A program made the position numbers and the translations under genes. 64,000 nucleotides of DNA from Thermohalobaculum sp039815685 (GTDB lineage Bacteria; Pseudomonadota; Alphaproteobacteria; Rhodobacterales; Rhodobacteraceae): positions 1 through 64,000 of the forward strand of contig JBCBYV010000020.1 of NCBI GenBank assembly GCA_039815685.1, read 5' to 3'. A model generated the notes under the pieces. That model worked only from the letters and a program-made list of their open reading frames with translations, was not told where the DNA came from and did no database searches. This document shows positions 1 to 8,791 of the stretch, piece by piece (within the stretch, counting starts at the first letter, position 1; the number at the start of each line of letters is the position of its first letter).

Positions 1-118
1 ACCTCGTAACGAACGTGAACCTCTCGGATGTGAATTTGCAACGAGTCCACGAGTCGAGTGATGAGGCGATCCGTGACCCACTTCTGGAGTCCCGAGCTCG
101 ATCAGTGGAGCGCATTCG

Positions 119-658
119 ATGCGACAGGCCCTCGACCGCCTTTACGATTGGTCCGGCATCGGGGCTGCTGCGTTCCTCGCGCTCATTGCGTTCACCGTGC
201 TCGTGCAGGTGACGTTCAACATCATCGACAGCGTCTCGCTTACGCTGACGGGCGATGCGGTCGGCCTCGTGCTGCCGTCCTATGCCGAGTTCACCGGCTA
301 CTTCCTCGCGACAAGCTCATTCCTTGCCGCCGCACACACCCTGCGACGGGGTGCGCATATCCGCGTCGGGCTGATCCTACAGCGGCTGGGACCGAAGGCG
401 CGTCAGGTGGCAGAGGTCTGGTCGACGGGCGTTGGGGCGATCCTCTCCGTCTACTTCACCCTGTGGATGTGGCTCTTGGTCGAGGAGAGCCTGCGCTTCA
501 ACGATGTCTCGCCCGGTCTCATTCCCGTGCCGATCTGGATCCCGCAGGCGGGCATGGCGGCGGGCCTCACGATCTTCACCGTTGCCCTCGTCGACGCCTG
601 CGCCTCGGCAGTGAAAGGGCGCTATATCGCCGAGCCCGACGAGCCGGGGGAGTTCTGA
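119..658 (+). CDS. TRAP transporter small permease (DctQ type)
   Basis: Small membrane subunit of a tripartite TRAP importer, which uses an ion gradient to take up organic acids or similar solutes delivered by a periplasmic binding protein. The 179-residue product has four hydrophobic segments (roughly 17-40, 55-75, 97-120, 140-160), the usual DctQ layout and length. GGAG lies 8 bases before this ATG and in-frame stops just upstream exclude a much longer start. The large permease begins 3 bases after the stop. No binding-protein gene is inside the window; it may lie to the left of base 1. The substrate cannot be told from the sequence. Confidence 0.9.
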   Translation: MRQALDRLYDWSGIGAAAFLALIAFTVLVQVTFNIIDSVSLTLTGDAVGLVLPSYAEFTGYFLATSSFLAAAHTLRRGAHIRVGLILQRLGPKARQVAEVWSTGVGAILSVYFTLWMWLLVEESLRFNDVSPGLIPVPIWIPQAGMAAGLTIFTVALVDACASAVKGRYIAEPDEPGEF

Positions 659-661
659 GCG

Positions 662-1984
662 ATGGAAGTCCTCGCTGGGATCGTCCTCGTCGTCGCCCTC
701 TTCCTGTTTCTCGGCACCGGGGTCTGGGTGGCACTCTCGCTCTTTGCCGCCGGAGCGACGGCCTTCCTGCTCTTCACGGACAAGGCGCTCTTCACGGGCT
801 TCGGGACCATCGGGCAGACGCTGGCCTCCACCGTTTGGGGGGCGTCCAACTCATGGGCGCTCGCGGCGCTGCCGCTCTTCATCTGGATGGGGGAGATCCT
901 TTTTCGCTCACGGCTATCCTCGGATCTCTTCACGGGCCTCGCCCCCTGGCTTGGCCGGCTGCCGGGCTCGCTTCTGCACGTGAACATCCTCGGCTGCGGG
1001 ATCTTCGCGGCCGTCTCGGGCTCCTCCGCCGCCACCTGCGCGACAGTCGGCAAGATGTCGATGCCCGAGCTCGAGCGGCGTGGCTACGACCGCCCGCTGG
1101 TCATCGGGACACTCGCGGGATCGGGCACTCTCGGGCTCCTCATACCGCCCTCGATCATCCTGATCGTCTACGGCGTCGCCATCGAAGAATCGATCGCGCG
1201 CCTCTTCCTCGCCGGTGTTGGTCCGGGGATCATGATGCTCGCGCTCTTTATGAGCTACGTGATGATCTGGGCGCTCCTCAACCGCAGCCGCATGCCGGCG
1301 ATGCAGGAGAAGGAGCTGCCATTCCTCGAGAAGCTCGAACGCTCGAAGACGCTCATCCCTGTCGTCCTCCTGATCGCAGGGGTGATCGGCTCGATCTATG
1401 CCGGCCTAGCCTCGCCCACCGATGCGGCGGCGGTCGGCGTCCTTCTCTCCTTCGTCCTCGTCTGGTGGAACGGGGAGCTCAGTTGGAAGGTCTTCGGGGA
1501 CAGCCTGATGGCCGCGACCCGCACCTCCTGCATGATCGCGCTGATCCTCGCGGGCGCGGCGTTCCTCACTGTCGCCATGGGCTTCACCGGCATCCCGCGC
1601 GTGCTGGCGGAATGGATCGGGGAGATGGGGCTTTCCTCGACAGGGCTCCTCATCGCCCTCACGCTCTTCTTCATCGTGCTCGGCTGCTTTCTCGACGGCA
1701 TCTCGGTCGTTGTGCTCACCACCGCCGTGATCGTCCCGATGGTCGAAGCGGTGGGCATCGACCGGATCTGGTTCGGCATCTTCCTCGTGCTGGTCGTTGA
1801 GATGAGCCAGATCACGCCGCCTGTCGGCTTCAACCTCTTCGTGCTGCAGGGCATGACCGGTGAGAACATCCTGCGTATCGCGGGACATGCGGCACCCTTC
1901 TTCCTGCTCCTCGTCCTCGGGGTTGTCCTGATCATGGCCTTTCCGGGCATCGCCACCTGGCTGCCCGATCAGATGGCGCGGTAG
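662..1984 (+). CDS. TRAP transporter large permease (DctM type)
   Basis: Main translocation subunit of the TRAP transporter, an inner-membrane protein of 440 residues and about a dozen hydrophobic helices, as usual for DctM. Characteristic stretches are visible: FAAVSGSSAATCATVGKM near residue 118, then GSGTLGLLIPPSIILIVYGV near 155, and EMSQITPPVGFNLFVLQG near 380. These SGSSAAT and PP-containing re-entrant loops are hallmarks of the DctM/IT superfamily. It is co-transcribed with the small permease 3 bases upstream. After its stop the DNA becomes unusually AT-rich for about 130 bases, so the operon probably ends here. Confidence 0.93.
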   Translation: MEVLAGIVLVVALFLFLGTGVWVALSLFAAGATAFLLFTDKALFTGFGTIGQTLASTVWGASNSWALAALPLFIWMGEILFRSRLSSDLFTGLAPWLGRLPGSLLHVNILGCGIFAAVSGSSAATCATVGKMSMPELERRGYDRPLVIGTLAGSGTLGLLIPPSIILIVYGVAIEESIARLFLAGVGPGIMMLALFMSYVMIWALLNRSRMPAMQEKELPFLEKLERSKTLIPVVLLIAGVIGSIYAGLASPTDAAAVGVLLSFVLVWWNGELSWKVFGDSLMAATRTSCMIALILAGAAFLTVAMGFTGIPRVLAEWIGEMGLSSTGLLIALTLFFIVLGCFLDGISVVVLTTAVIVPMVEAVGIDRIWFGIFLVLVVEMSQITPPVGFNLFVLQGMTGENILRIAGHAAPFFLLLVLGVVLIMAFPGIATWLPDQMAR

Positions 1985-2147
1985 CTTCCACGTCGTAGAG
2001 ACGGGTTCCAATTCTAGATAGAATAGATAAGTAAAGATTGGAGGTCGCGCGCGTACGACTTGTTGCAGTGGCGCTCTGCCGCAGTGAAAATTTGATTAAC
2101 GCGCCAATTTTCCCGTCATCGCAAGACCTACACGAAAGGACACTACG

Positions 2148-2321
2148 ATGACGGTCGACTTTGTATTTCTCCTGATGCTTATATCGCTCGGCGGTGGGCT
2201 GGCGCATGCCATCTACAATCTCGAGCAGATGCGTCGTCTGCGCGGGAAGCCGGACGATGTTCCGTTGCCGCGTGTCTGTCGCGAGCCTGGTGGTGCCCGT
2301 TCGCGCCGCGGCGCTGCGTAG
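2148..2321 (+). CDS. small single-pass membrane protein, unknown
   Basis: A 57-codon ORF, ATG to TAG, preceded by GAAAGGA at a good ribosome-binding distance. The product starts MTVDFVFLLMLISLGGGLAH, one hydrophobic segment of about 16 residues, followed by a charged tail rich in Arg and Pro. It follows an AT-rich stretch (about 2010-2120) of the kind that carries promoters in this otherwise GC-rich DNA, so it may be transcribed alone. I recognise no family. The positively charged tail after one helix suggests an inner-membrane protein with the tail in the cytoplasm (inference). It could also be a chance ORF; the RBS and AT-rich leader are the main support. Confidence 0.45.
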   Translation: MTVDFVFLLMLISLGGGLAHAIYNLEQMRRLRGKPDDVPLPRVCREPGGARSRRGAA

Positions 2322-2357
2322 TGGGATTGACCGGGCCGGTCAGCGCCGGCCCGGGCG

Positions 2358-4208
2358 TTACTCCGCCGCCTTTGCCAGGAACCCGCCCGACTGCCGGGTC
2401 CAGAGGCGCGCATAAAGACCATCCCGCTCCAGCAGGTCGGCATGCGTGCCCTGCTCCCGGATGCGGCCATGATCCAGAACGACGATCCGGTCCATCGCCT
2501 GCACGGTGCTGAGGCGGTGGGCGATGGCGAGCACCGTCCGGCCCTGCATCACATCCTGGAGGGCTGACTGGATCTCCGCCTCGACCTCAGAGTCGAGCGC
2601 CGAGGTCGCTTCATCCAGCACCAGAACCGGCGCGTCCTTCAGGATCGCACGTGCGATGGCGATGCGCTGACGCTGGCCGCCCGAGAGCTTCACGCCGTTC
2701 TCGCCGAGATGGGCGTCATACCCCTCGCGCCCACGCGGATCACGAATGTCCTGGATGAAGTCATGCGCCTCCGCTCGTCGTGCCGCCTCGATCATCGCAG
2801 CCTCGCCGGCATCCGGGTTGCCGTAGAGTATGTTGTCGCGTGCCGAGCGGTTGAAGAGGGCAGGCTCCTGCGTGACCGTCGCGACCTGCCGGCGCAGCCA
2901 GTCCTGCGGCACGTCGCGGAGGTCCTGCCCGTCGAGCGTGATGCGCCCCTCTTCGAGATCGTGGAGGCGCAGCAGGGCCGCGACGGCCGTGGACTTGCCC
3001 GCGCCGGAAGGGCCGACGAGTGCGACCTTCTCCCCCGGCTCAATCGCAAGATCGATACCGTTCAGCCCGCCGCCCTTTCGCCGACCATAGCGGAAAGCCG
3101 CTCCCTCATAGGCGATGGCGCCATCGGCCCGTCCCGCCGGTGCTGCCGCCTCGGGCGCATCGGTCAGCGTGTGATGCGGGGAGAGCGTGCGCATCCCGTC
3201 CTCCAGCACGCCGATCTCGGTGAAGATCGTCATCGCGACGAAACTGATCCAGCCGGACATGTGCGAGAGGCGCATCGCCAGGAGCCCCGCCGCCGCCACG
3301 TCCCCAATCGTCGCGCCCCCCGTGGTCCAGAGCCAGAACCCGGCCCCCATCAGCGCGGCCGGCAGGACGCCGGAAAGGAAGGCGAGAATGCTTCGAAACC
3401 GCCAGATCATATTGCCGAAGGCGAGGCTCGCGCGTCGATAATGCGCGATTGCCTCCTGCGCCCGCGCTTCCTCCCGCCCCGTATGGGCGAAGAGCTTCAC
3501 GGTTTCGATATGGCTGATCTGGTCGACGAGCGTGCCGGAGAGGCCCGAGCGCGCATCCGCCCGCGCCCGGCTCCCCGCCCGGATCTCGGGCAGGTATTGG
3601 CGGACCAGCATGACATAGGCGGCGAACCAGACGATCAGCACGGCCGCGAGCCAGCCGGAAGCGGCACCCAGCACGATGATCGCACCGGCGATGGCGGCGA
3701 GACCGTAGGCGATGGCGTTAAGGAACTCGTTCGTGCCCTGCGCCACGGCGTTCGAGGTCTGCAGCTCCTTCTGGCTGATCCGCCCCGCGAAATCGTCCTG
3801 GAAGTAGCTGACCGCCTGGCCGAGCGTGTGCTGGTGCAGCCGCCAGATCGAGAGATGGGCGAGGCCTGGCGAGACGGAGATCGAGGACACTGCCGAGTTG
3901 ATGGACATGAGGCCAGGACGCAGGAACACCATGAAGGCGCCGATGAGCGTCAGCGCCAGCCAGTTCTCGGCGAAGAACCCGCCCGCATTACCGGCCGCCT
4001 CCGCCTGGCGGGCAAGGTCGATGGAATAGCCGATGAGAAACGCCCCCACGGCCTCGACCGCGCCGAGCGACACCGAGACGATAGCAAAGAGCCAGACGGC
4101 GGGCTCGGACCCCTTCATCAGCCAGCGGTAGAAGGGCCACGGGCGCTGTGGCGGTGGGCCGTCGGGCTCGGCGAAGGGATCGAATAGCGTCTCGAAAAAG
4201 CGGGTCAT
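2358..4208 (-). CDS. ABC exporter half-transporter (membrane domain + ATPase)
   Basis: A 616-residue fused ABC exporter of the MsbA/MDR class. Six hydrophobic helices occupy about residues 40-310. The nucleotide-binding domain follows with Walker A (GPSGAGKST, about 399), signature LSGGQRQR (about 506), Walker B/D-loop (LDEATSALD) and switch histidine (IAHRLST), so the ATP site looks competent. I chose the ATG at 4208 because the product then aligns with its neighbour; an upstream GTG at 4253 would add 15 residues. It lies about 100 bases downstream of a paralogous half-transporter on the same strand, and both end their ATPase with RLW-RQSGGF. They probably form a heterodimer. The substrate (lipid, drug or peptide) is unknown. 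Confidence 0.9.
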   Translation of the reverse strand: MTRFFETLFDPFAEPDGPPPQRPWPFYRWLMKGSEPAVWLFAIVSVSLGAVEAVGAFLIGYSIDLARQAEAAGNAGGFFAENWLALTLIGAFMVFLRPGLMSINSAVSSISVSPGLAHLSIWRLHQHTLGQAVSYFQDDFAGRISQKELQTSNAVAQGTNEFLNAIAYGLAAIAGAIIVLGAASGWLAAVLIVWFAAYVMLVRQYLPEIRAGSRARADARSGLSGTLVDQISHIETVKLFAHTGREEARAQEAIAHYRRASLAFGNMIWRFRSILAFLSGVLPAALMGAGFWLWTTGGATIGDVAAAGLLAMRLSHMSGWISFVAMTIFTEIGVLEDGMRTLSPHHTLTDAPEAAAPAGRADGAIAYEGAAFRYGRRKGGGLNGIDLAIEPGEKVALVGPSGAGKSTAVAALLRLHDLEEGRITLDGQDLRDVPQDWLRRQVATVTQEPALFNRSARDNILYGNPDAGEAAMIEAARRAEAHDFIQDIRDPRGREGYDAHLGENGVKLSGGQRQRIAIARAILKDAPVLVLDEATSALDSEVEAEIQSALQDVMQGRTVLAIAHRLSTVQAMDRIVVLDHGRIREQGTHADLLERDGLYARLWTRQSGGFLAKAAE

Positions 4209-4312
4209 GGGACTGTCCGAATGAAGTGCGATGCCGGGCGGCGGCAGCGCCACCCAAAGATATAGCGCGCGGTCGATGCACGGCCCGGTGCGGTGGGTGC
4301 GACGACGTGCAG

Positions 4313-6244
4313 CTACTCCGCCGCCGTGTCTGCTGCCGTTTCCTGGGCCCCGGCTCTGGCCTCGGCTCTCCCCGCGGCGAACGCCTCGGCGCGACTGTCG
4401 ATGAAGCCGCCGGATTGCCGGGCCCAGAGACGGGCGTAGAGGCCCTCCGCCGCCAGGAGTGCGTCATGCGTGCCGTCCTCGACTACCCGGCCCTGATCCA
4501 GAACCACGATCCGATCCATCGCCTGGATGGTGCTGAGGCGGTGAGCGATGGCGATGACCGTGCGGCCCTGCATGAGCTCGCCGAGGCTTTCCTGGATCGC
4601 AGCCTCCACCTCCGAGTCGAGCGCAGATGTCGCCTCGTCGAGGATCAGGATGGGTGCGTCCTTTAGCACGGCGCGGGCCAGCGCGATGCGCTGACGCTGC
4701 CCGCCAGAGAGCTTCACGCCTCGCTCGCCGACATGGGCGTCCAGCCCGCGGCGGCCGTCCTGATCGTTGAGATCGCCGATGAAGTCGGTCGCGGCGACCT
4801 TGCGCACGGCGGCCATGATCTCCTCATCCGACGCCTCGGGTCGACCATAGCGGATGTTGTCCCGGATCGAGCGGTGGAGGAGTGCGGTGTCCTGCGTGAC
4901 CATGGCGATGTTTGCGCGGAGGCTTTCCTGCTTCAGATCGCGGAGGTCCTGCCCATCGATCAGCACGCGCCCCTCCTCGGGGTCGAAGAAGCGGAGGGCG
5001 AGGTTCACCAGCGTCGACTTGCCCGCACCCGACCGGCCGACGAGACCCACGCGCTCGCCGCCCTTGATCGCAAGATCGATGCCGCGCACGCCGCCCGAGC
5101 CACGGCCGTAGTGGTGGTGCACGTTCTCGAAGGCGATGGCGCGCTCGGTGAGCTTCAGCGGCTTCGCCGCCTCGGCGTCGGGCATGCGCAGGGGCTTCGA
5201 GATCGTCTCCATCCCCTCCTGCACCGTGCCGACGTTCTGGAAGAGCGTCGAGACGGTCTGCATGATCCAGTCGACAAGGCCCGACATGCGGAGCGCGATG
5301 GCAACCGCTGCTGCGACGGTGCCGGGCGTCGTGGCGCCGAGGGTCCAGAGGTAGACGGCGTAGCCGACGACGCCGCCGTAGAGCAGGAGATGAAGGGCCG
5401 CCATCCCGGCCTGCAGATAGGTGTAGAGGCGTGTCTGGCGCGCGAAGCACCAGCGGAAATCCTCCATCGCCTCGCGCGCATAGTCGTCCTCCCGCTCGGC
5501 ATGGGCGAAGAGCTTCACGGTCTGGATGTTGGTGTAGGCGTCCACGATACGACCGGCGAGGAGCGAGCGCGCCTCGGCCACGTTCTGCCCGGCCTCGGTG
5601 ATCCGGGGCACGAACCAGGCGGCGAGCGCGATGAAGCTGAAGAACCAGAGGCCGAGGGGGATCAGCAGCCGCCAGTCCGCCCCGCCCAGCACCATTGCCG
5701 AGCCGATGGTGAAGATGATCGCGTACCACATGGCATCGGTCACCTGGAACACGGCGTCGTTGATCGCGGGCGCGAGCTGGATCTGCTTGTTGGCGATGCG
5801 ACCCGCGAAGTCGTCGGCGAAGAAGCCCATGGACTGGCGCAGCATCTTGCGGTGGGTGCGCCAGCGAATGAGCGCGCCCATGGCGGGGAAGAAGCCCTGA
5901 CCGGTGATCACCGCCCAGCCGATCATCGCGGCGGGCGGCACGATCACGCCGACCACGATCATGAGCATCAGCATCTGCCAGTGATCGTCCCAGAACGTAG
6001 CCGGATCGGCGGTGGCCAAGATGTCGATGAGGTGCGCGGCGAGCCCGACGAGGGCGGCCTCGGACAAAGCCGTCACGAAGCCGAACGCCATGCCGCCCGC
6101 GATCACCCAGCGCGCGGGCCAGAGGAAATATAAGATGAAGGGCATGAGCCGGTTCGGAAAGTCCGCCCGTTCGTCATAGGCCTGATAGGGATCGATCAGG
6201 CGTTCGACGCGACCGAGCGCGGCGGTGACATGGCGGGCAAACAT
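4313..6244 (-). CDS. ABC exporter half-transporter (membrane domain + ATPase)
   Basis: A 643-residue ABC exporter subunit with six N-terminal membrane helices (about 35-330) and an ATPase carrying Walker A GRSGAGKST (about 403), signature LSGGQRQR (about 511), LDEATSALD and IAHRLST. All catalytic residues are present, so unlike many heterodimeric exporters neither partner shows a degenerate site. The C-terminal tail after RQSGGF is an Ala/Glu-rich extension of about 35 residues. It is the first gene of a two-gene minus-strand unit with the next half-transporter about 100 bases downstream. The upstream side faces hemF across a 370-base gap, from which both directions must be transcribed. Confidence 0.9.
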   Translation of the reverse strand: MFARHVTAALGRVERLIDPYQAYDERADFPNRLMPFILYFLWPARWVIAGGMAFGFVTALSEAALVGLAAHLIDILATADPATFWDDHWQMLMLMIVVGVIVPPAAMIGWAVITGQGFFPAMGALIRWRTHRKMLRQSMGFFADDFAGRIANKQIQLAPAINDAVFQVTDAMWYAIIFTIGSAMVLGGADWRLLIPLGLWFFSFIALAAWFVPRITEAGQNVAEARSLLAGRIVDAYTNIQTVKLFAHAEREDDYAREAMEDFRWCFARQTRLYTYLQAGMAALHLLLYGGVVGYAVYLWTLGATTPGTVAAAVAIALRMSGLVDWIMQTVSTLFQNVGTVQEGMETISKPLRMPDAEAAKPLKLTERAIAFENVHHHYGRGSGGVRGIDLAIKGGERVGLVGRSGAGKSTLVNLALRFFDPEEGRVLIDGQDLRDLKQESLRANIAMVTQDTALLHRSIRDNIRYGRPEASDEEIMAAVRKVAATDFIGDLNDQDGRRGLDAHVGERGVKLSGGQRQRIALARAVLKDAPILILDEATSALDSEVEAAIQESLGELMQGRTVIAIAHRLSTIQAMDRIVVLDQGRVVEDGTHDALLAAEGLYARLWARQSGGFIDSRAEAFAAGRAEARAGAQETAADTAAE

Positions 6245-6616
6245 CGGACTTCCTCGGATCGGGCCGTCGGAGGGTCGAATGCCGAAGACCCTGCGGCGTT
6301 TTATCCAGATGGGCGTTCGACCGCGTCAGTCAACGCCGACGGGCTCTGCGTCAGAGTTTGTCGTGTCTCAGGCAACGCCGTGGCATCGCACGCCGCCGGC
6401 TGCCCATCGGGCGCGGTTGCGCATTTTAGGGCTTGCCGGGCCTTTCGATCTGCCGGCAGCGGGCTGACGGGTGCCCGCAACGGGCCGCGTCGCCTTCGCT
6501 CGCGGTCCTGCGCCCACCCGCCATCCCGCTCCCAGAAGCGCCTGCGCCCTCATCGTGGCGTTGCCCCAGTTGCCGCGCAGCGGTAGGACTTTCCGAAACA
6601 AGCTGGGAGGCGCGTG
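6245..6616. other. divergent intergenic region, ABC exporter / hemF
   Basis: About 370 bases between two divergent genes, so it must hold promoters for both. I could not pick a convincing -35/-10 pair. The right half holds one copy of a 68-base hairpin repeat (6465-6532). Translated reading frames across it look like shadows and not genes. I see no FNR-like TTGAT-N4-ATCAA box, although hemF is oxygen-regulated in some bacteria. Confidence 0.5.
6465..6532. repeat. hairpin repeat family 1, copy A
   Basis: A 68-base element that recurs at 8698-8765 with only three differences. It can fold into an imperfect hairpin: outer arm CGGGTG with CACCCG, middle CGCA with TGCG, inner GGGCCGCG with its complement. 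One of the three differences turns an inner G-C pair into a G-U pair, so pairing is kept. It lies in the leader region of hemF. Confidence 0.75.
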
Positions 6617-7525
6617 ATGGACGGAGCATCGGACGGCGGCGAGATGGCCACGGAGCGCGCCCGCGCGGCGGCATGGTTCACCGAGTTGCGCGACATGATC
6701 TGCGCGGCCTTCGAGCGGCTCGAGGACAAGCAGACCTCCGGCCTTCATGCAGGCCTGCCGGCGGGGCGCTTCGAGCGCAAGGAGACGCGGCGGGCCGGCG
6801 AGGGCGAAGGGGATCAAGGCGGCGGCGTCATGAGCGTGATGCGCGGCGGCCGGGTCTTCGAGAAGGTCGGCGTCAATGTATCCGAGGTCTTCGGCACGCT
6901 CGGCGCTCAGGCGCAGCGGAGCCTTTCGGCGCGCAAGGAGCTGCCGGGGCTGGCGGACGATCCACGCTTCTGGGCCTCGGGCATAAGCCTCGTGGCACAT
7001 ATGAACAGCCCGAAGGTGCCGGCGGTGCACATGAACACGCGGATGTTCTGGACGCCGTCCTGCTGGTGGTTCGGCGGGGGCACCGATCTCAACCCGATGA
7101 TGCCAGTGGACGAGGATACGGCGTTCTTCCACGATGTGCTGGAGCGGGCGTGCACCCCTCATGGGTCCGACTATTACGGCCGCTACAAGGCCTGGGCGGA
7201 CGACTATTTCATGATCCGTCATTGGAACGAAGCACGCGGTGTAGGTGGTATCTTTTACGACGACCACTGCACCGGCGACTGGGCAGCGGATTTCGCGTTC
7301 ACCCAGGATGTCGGCCGAGCCTTTCTCGACGCCTTCGTGCCCATCGTCGAGAAGCGGCGGGACGAGGCCTGGGGAGACGCGGATCGGGCGCATCAGCTCT
7401 TCCGCCGCGGGCGCTATGCCGAGTTCAATCTCGTCTATGACCGCGGCACGAAGTTCGGGCTCGAGACCGGGCACAACCCGGAGGCCGTGCTCATGAGTCT
7501 GCCGCCCGTCGCAACCTGGCCCTGA
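6617..7525 (+). CDS. hemF: oxygen-dependent coproporphyrinogen III oxidase
   Basis: Aerobic haem-pathway enzyme that oxidatively decarboxylates coproporphyrinogen III to protoporphyrinogen IX in the cytoplasm, using O2 and no metal or flavin. The 302-residue product has the family signature VHMNTRMFW (about 137) and WWFGGGTDLNP (about 151). The C-terminal block YDRGTKFGLETGHNPEAVLM (about 275) is also diagnostic. GGGAGG sits 6 bases before the ATG at 6617; a GTG directly before it is less likely. Length matches the family. The following SDR gene begins 8 bases after the stop, so the two are probably co-transcribed. Confidence 0.97.
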   Translation: MDGASDGGEMATERARAAAWFTELRDMICAAFERLEDKQTSGLHAGLPAGRFERKETRRAGEGEGDQGGGVMSVMRGGRVFEKVGVNVSEVFGTLGAQAQRSLSARKELPGLADDPRFWASGISLVAHMNSPKVPAVHMNTRMFWTPSCWWFGGGTDLNPMMPVDEDTAFFHDVLERACTPHGSDYYGRYKAWADDYFMIRHWNEARGVGGIFYDDHCTGDWAADFAFTQDVGRAFLDAFVPIVEKRRDEAWGDADRAHQLFRRGRYAEFNLVYDRGTKFGLETGHNPEAVLMSLPPVATWP

Positions 7526-7533
7526 TCGGAGCG

Positions 7534-8265
7534 GTGCCGTCTATCGTTGTCACGGGTGCCTCCTCTGGTATCGGGACGGCGATTGTCAGGCGCATGGCCG
7601 ATGCGGGCTGGCAGGTGCATGCCCTGGCGCGGCGGGCGGAGCGGCTGGCGGCGCTGGCGGAGGAGACGGGGTGCACGCCCCACGCGGTCGATGTGCGCGA
7701 CATCGCGGCGCTGGAGGCGCTGATCCCGGAGATCGGGGCAGACGCGCTCGTCAACAATGCAGGGCTCGGCGCGGGGATCGAGGGGCTGGTGAGCGCGGCA
7801 CCGGGGGCGGTGGCGCAGACCATCGACACCAATGTCACGGCTGTCCTGCAGCTCACCCACCTCGCGCTGCCGGCGATGATCCGGCGGGGGGAGGGTCATG
7901 TCGTGAACCTCGGCTCGGTCGCTGGGCTCTACCCCAATCGCTCGGCGATCTATGGTGCGTCGAAGGGGGCGGTTCGGTTCATGAGCATGAACCTCCGGAA
8001 CGAGCTGCGCGGGACGGGCGTGCGGGTGACGGAGATCTGCCCGGGCCGGGTTGCGACGGAGTTCTACGATGCGTCCGTCCCCGATCCGGACAGGCGGGCG
8101 GCCCTGAAACAGACGGGCATCGAGGAGTTGCGCCCTGAGGATATCGCGGAGGCGGTGGTCTATGCGCTGACGGCGCCCCGGCGGGTCAATGTCTCGCTGA
8201 TAGAGCTCCAGCCCCTCGAGCAGAGCTTCGGCGGCGTTTCGTTCGACCCGGTAACACCTCACTGA
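7534..8265 (+). CDS. short-chain dehydrogenase/reductase (YdfG-like)
   Basis: Classical SDR oxidoreductase of 243 residues. The Rossmann motif TGASSGIG is at residues 6-13, with ALARR placing Arg residues where NADP(H)-preferring enzymes have them. NNAG follows near 74, a catalytic Ser in GSVAG near 129, and YGASK near 142. Overall it reads like YdfG-type 3-hydroxy acid / serine dehydrogenases, but substrate assignment from motifs alone is weak. Translation likely begins at the GTG at 7534, only 8 bases after hemF, with AUCGGAG-like sequence as the ribosome site. A link to haem synthesis is not implied. Confidence 0.9.
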   Translation: MPSIVVTGASSGIGTAIVRRMADAGWQVHALARRAERLAALAEETGCTPHAVDVRDIAALEALIPEIGADALVNNAGLGAGIEGLVSAAPGAVAQTIDTNVTAVLQLTHLALPAMIRRGEGHVVNLGSVAGLYPNRSAIYGASKGAVRFMSMNLRNELRGTGVRVTEICPGRVATEFYDASVPDPDRRAALKQTGIEELRPEDIAEAVVYALTAPRRVNVSLIELQPLEQSFGGVSFDPVTPH

Positions 8266-8330
8266 TCGATGCTGTATCGCTCTCCGGCCGCCCTATCTCT
8301 TGCGGGCGGAAGACGAAGGAGAGGCGTGCA

Positions 8331-8675
8331 ATGATCGCGGTGATTTTCGAGGTCGAACCGGCGGAGGGAGCGCTCGACGGCTATATGGCGCTCGCTGCAG
8401 GGCTGAAGGCCGAGGTGGAAGCGATCGACGGCTTCATATCGGTCGAGCGCTTCGAGAGCATGACGAACCCGGGCAAGCTCGTCTCACTCAGCTTCTGGCG
8501 GGATGAGGCGGCGCTCGAGGCATGGCGGAACCGGCCGCGCCATCGCTCGGCCCAGATGACCGGGCGGACGGGGATGATGGCGGGCTATCGTCTGAGGGTG
8601 GCGCATGTCATCCGCGACTACGGGCTCGATGACCGGGCCGAGGCGCCTGCGGATGCGGTACCTGTCGAGGCCTGA
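8331..8675 (+). CDS. antibiotic-biosynthesis-monooxygenase (ABM) fold protein
   Basis: A 114-residue protein of the dimeric alpha+beta barrel ABM superfamily. The family look is clear: MIAVIFEV at the start, an internal GFISVERFES strand, and LVSLSFWRDEAALEAWRN, which is the diagnostic core. Members include quinol monooxygenases and haem-degrading enzymes; many are uncharacterised. A strong site (AAGGAGAGG) lies 7-8 bases before the ATG. It follows the SDR gene by 65 bases, which hold a small CCGCCC/GGGCGG hairpin. The C-terminal 20 residues (acidic, Ala/Pro-rich) extend beyond the domain. Confidence 0.85.
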   Translation: MIAVIFEVEPAEGALDGYMALAAGLKAEVEAIDGFISVERFESMTNPGKLVSLSFWRDEAALEAWRNRPRHRSAQMTGRTGMMAGYRLRVAHVIRDYGLDDRAEAPADAVPVEA

Positions 8676-8697
8676 GCGATGGTGGGCCGGGGCGGGA

Positions 8698-8765
8698 TGA
8701 CGGGTGCCCGCAACGGGCCGCGTCGCCGTCGCTCGCGGCCCTGCGCCCACCCGCCATCCCGCCCC
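8698..8765. repeat. hairpin repeat family 1, copy B
   Basis: Second copy of the 68-base element at 6465-6532 (65 of 68 bases identical). It folds with arms 8701-8706/8748-8753, 8709-8712/8742-8745 and 8715-8722/8734-8741 around an 11-base loop. It sits between two convergent genes, where a bidirectional terminator would be useful. There is no T-run on either side, so intrinsic termination is not proven. Confidence 0.75.
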
Positions 8766-8791
8766 GGTGCGGCCCGGTGCAGTCCGTGAGC

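Noticed and set aside
58..1800. 580-codon plus-strand frame across both TRAP permease genes
   Set aside because: It is a shifted frame over two well-supported membrane proteins; the product is Arg/His/Pro-rich and has no membrane pattern or ribosome site.
4313..6244. Possibility that one of the paired ABC exporters has a degenerate ATP site
   Set aside because: Walker A, signature, Walker B glutamate and switch histidine are all intact in both proteins.
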